From positions 1-5,796 of the forward strand of contig JALFCJ010000048.1 of NCBI GenBank assembly GCA_022771185.1: 5,796 nt of DNA, read 5' to 3'. This DNA is from Spirochaetales bacterium (GTDB lineage: Bacteria; Spirochaetota; Spirochaetia; Sphaerochaetales; Sphaerochaetaceae). Within the stretch, counting starts at the first letter, position 1; the number at the start of each line of letters is the position of its first letter. Positions 5,009 through 5,796 of this stretch are shown here, piece by piece. The position numbers and the translations under genes were made by a program. The notes beneath the pieces were generated by a model. The model searched no databases and was not told where the DNA came from. It saw nothing but the letters and a program-made list of their open reading frames with translations.

Positions 5009-5796
5009 TGACTGAGTAGTTACCCTAATCTTTCTTGTAATTCCTTTGTAGCCAAGGGCTCTTGATATTTCTGTAATAGTCATTTCATTATTATGCAAAA
5101 CATTACAAATCTTCATTTCAAATTCATTGTTTTTATTCTTTTGGGGAAGGAAAGATCCATGAACAGGAATAATTACGGATAGATACTTTCTGTCGCTATC
5201 CATATCGATTCTGAATCTGTCGCTGCCATTATCCTCCAGTGCCTTTAACGCTGTGGGGAATCCTGTGTTTCTCCCTTCTATAAGATGAAGTTCCTTAAGA
5301 AAGTCACCTATCCTTCTGTTTCTGTATATTCTGGCTCTGAAATCATATTCCTTGATTTTGCTATCAGTAATACTTCTGTCGAATCCAGGAAAACTTGTTA
5401 TCTCCATACATTCTTTAGTGATTCTTACGGTAATAGGTTCCTGAACCTGATATGACCTGTGATAGACAGCATTTGAAAGTATTTCTTCAACAGCCTTGAA
5501 AGGATAATTGAAAACCCTCATTGCTTCAGCTTTATCATCAAGCTTGAACACTTTCTCAGATATGACATAACTTCGAATGTACTCCAGTGCCATTCTCAGC
5601 TGATGCTGTATCGGCCCTCTGAATACCTTTTCTGTCATACCTTCCCCTGTGGAATCTGGGATATCTACTATCTCAATTCTTGCATTTCGGAAATATGTGT
5701 CGATTTTGTTGGAGAACATCAGAAGCCCTACATTTCTTGGTTTTAGGTATTCATTGCTTCCAGCTACCAGCTGCAGATCTCTAGCAACTGAAAGAC
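5000..5796 (-). pseudogene. ATP-binding regulator-like protein (COG2865 type), 3'-truncated by the IS66 element; 5' end outside the window
   Basis: The frame is open from the window edge (5794) through an internal ATG at 5719, so the true start lies beyond the window; the residues before that ATG (LSVARDLQLVAG, then LKPRNVGLL) fit the family. The visible 264 residues hold the C-terminal half of an AlbA_2/HATPase_c_4-type protein. An N-box-like EEILSNAVYHRSY lies about 78-90 residues after the internal ATG, followed by PITVRI and MEITSFPGF. NRRIGDFLKELHLIEGRNTGFPTA then follows, and finally the beginning of a winged helix (TITEISRALGYKGITRKIR). Such proteins are often annotated as transcriptional regulators or linked to mobile and defence-like loci, but their role is mostly unknown. 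Host sequence ends at 5024; the last seven residues (VTTQSSC) and the TAA stop come from the IS right end. The recognition helix and wing are therefore lost, and the protein is probably impaired. Confidence 0.85.
5008..5023 (-). repeat. Right terminal inverted repeat of the IS66 element
   Basis: It is the exact reverse complement of 3213-3228. Its inner base is the last base of the transposase stop codon, and its outer end supplies codons to the truncated host gene read on the minus strand. Confidence 0.93.

Larger units (their letters stand above)
3213..5023 (+). mobile_element. IS66-family insertion sequence (single-ORF, ISBst12-like)
   Basis: The element is 1811 bp long and is bounded by perfect 16-bp terminal inverted repeats beginning GTAA, as is typical of IS66 ends. 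It holds one transposase gene and none of the accessory tnpA and tnpB genes of classical IS66 elements, so the layout matches the ISBst12-like subgroup. It is more G+C-rich than the host genes around it. IS66 members usually make an 8-bp target duplication, but the 8 bases on the left (TAAAAAAA) and on the right (CCTAATCT) do not match. The right end interrupts a host ATP-binding protein gene. The transposase and both ends look intact, so the copy may be active. Confidence 0.92.

Noticed and set aside
3205..5031. Possible 8-bp target duplication flanking the IS
   Set aside because: The adjacent 8-mers differ, so no duplication can be annotated.

Overview
This 5.8 kb window reads as a bacterial chromosome segment in four parts. 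From the left there is a compact four-gene operon on the minus strand, then a two-tRNA cluster on the same strand, then an IS66-family insertion sequence on the plus strand. At the right edge is a minus-strand regulator-like gene whose 3' end has been cut off by the insertion sequence. The host is probably a low-to-moderate G+C bacterium. A spirochaete of the Treponema/Sphaerochaeta kind is my best guess, from the CmpB-family membrane protein, tRNAs without encoded CCA and the general style of the proteins, but this is a weak inference. The insertion sequence is visibly richer in G+C than the flanking host genes.

The operon, in transcription order (right to left), encodes a CmpB-like (PF06541 type) membrane protein with a charged helical tail, a YggS/PLPBP-type pyridoxal-phosphate-binding protein, a small unrecognised exported or membrane protein, and an RluD/RluA-family 23S rRNA pseudouridine synthase. 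Junctions are an 8-base overlap, a 4-base overlap (TTGA, with a TTG start behind a strong Shine-Dalgarno) and a 3-base gap, so translation is probably coupled. Upstream lie tRNA-Val(UAC) and tRNA-Leu(GAG), with a good sigma70-type promoter before tRNA-Leu. Each tRNA is followed by a hairpin plus T-run, and the one between them ends 3 bases before the mature 5' end of tRNA-Val.

The insertion sequence runs from 3213 to 5023 between perfect 16-bp inverted repeats starting GTAA, and carries a single transposase gene of 530 codons (the single-ORF ISBst12-like layout, without tnpA and tnpB). Its right end lies inside a gene for a COG2865-type ATP-binding protein with a C-terminal winged helix. The host reading frame runs 7 codons into the element and stops there. 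No 8-bp target duplication is visible, and the missing C-terminus is not found beyond the left end, so the locus was probably rearranged after insertion.

I see no convincing undescribed system such as a defence island, CRISPR array or retron. The most interesting points are the IS-truncated regulator with mismatched flanks, the terminator-like hairpin between the tRNAs, a C-A mismatch in the tRNA-Leu acceptor stem, and the unrecognised small membrane protein in the operon.
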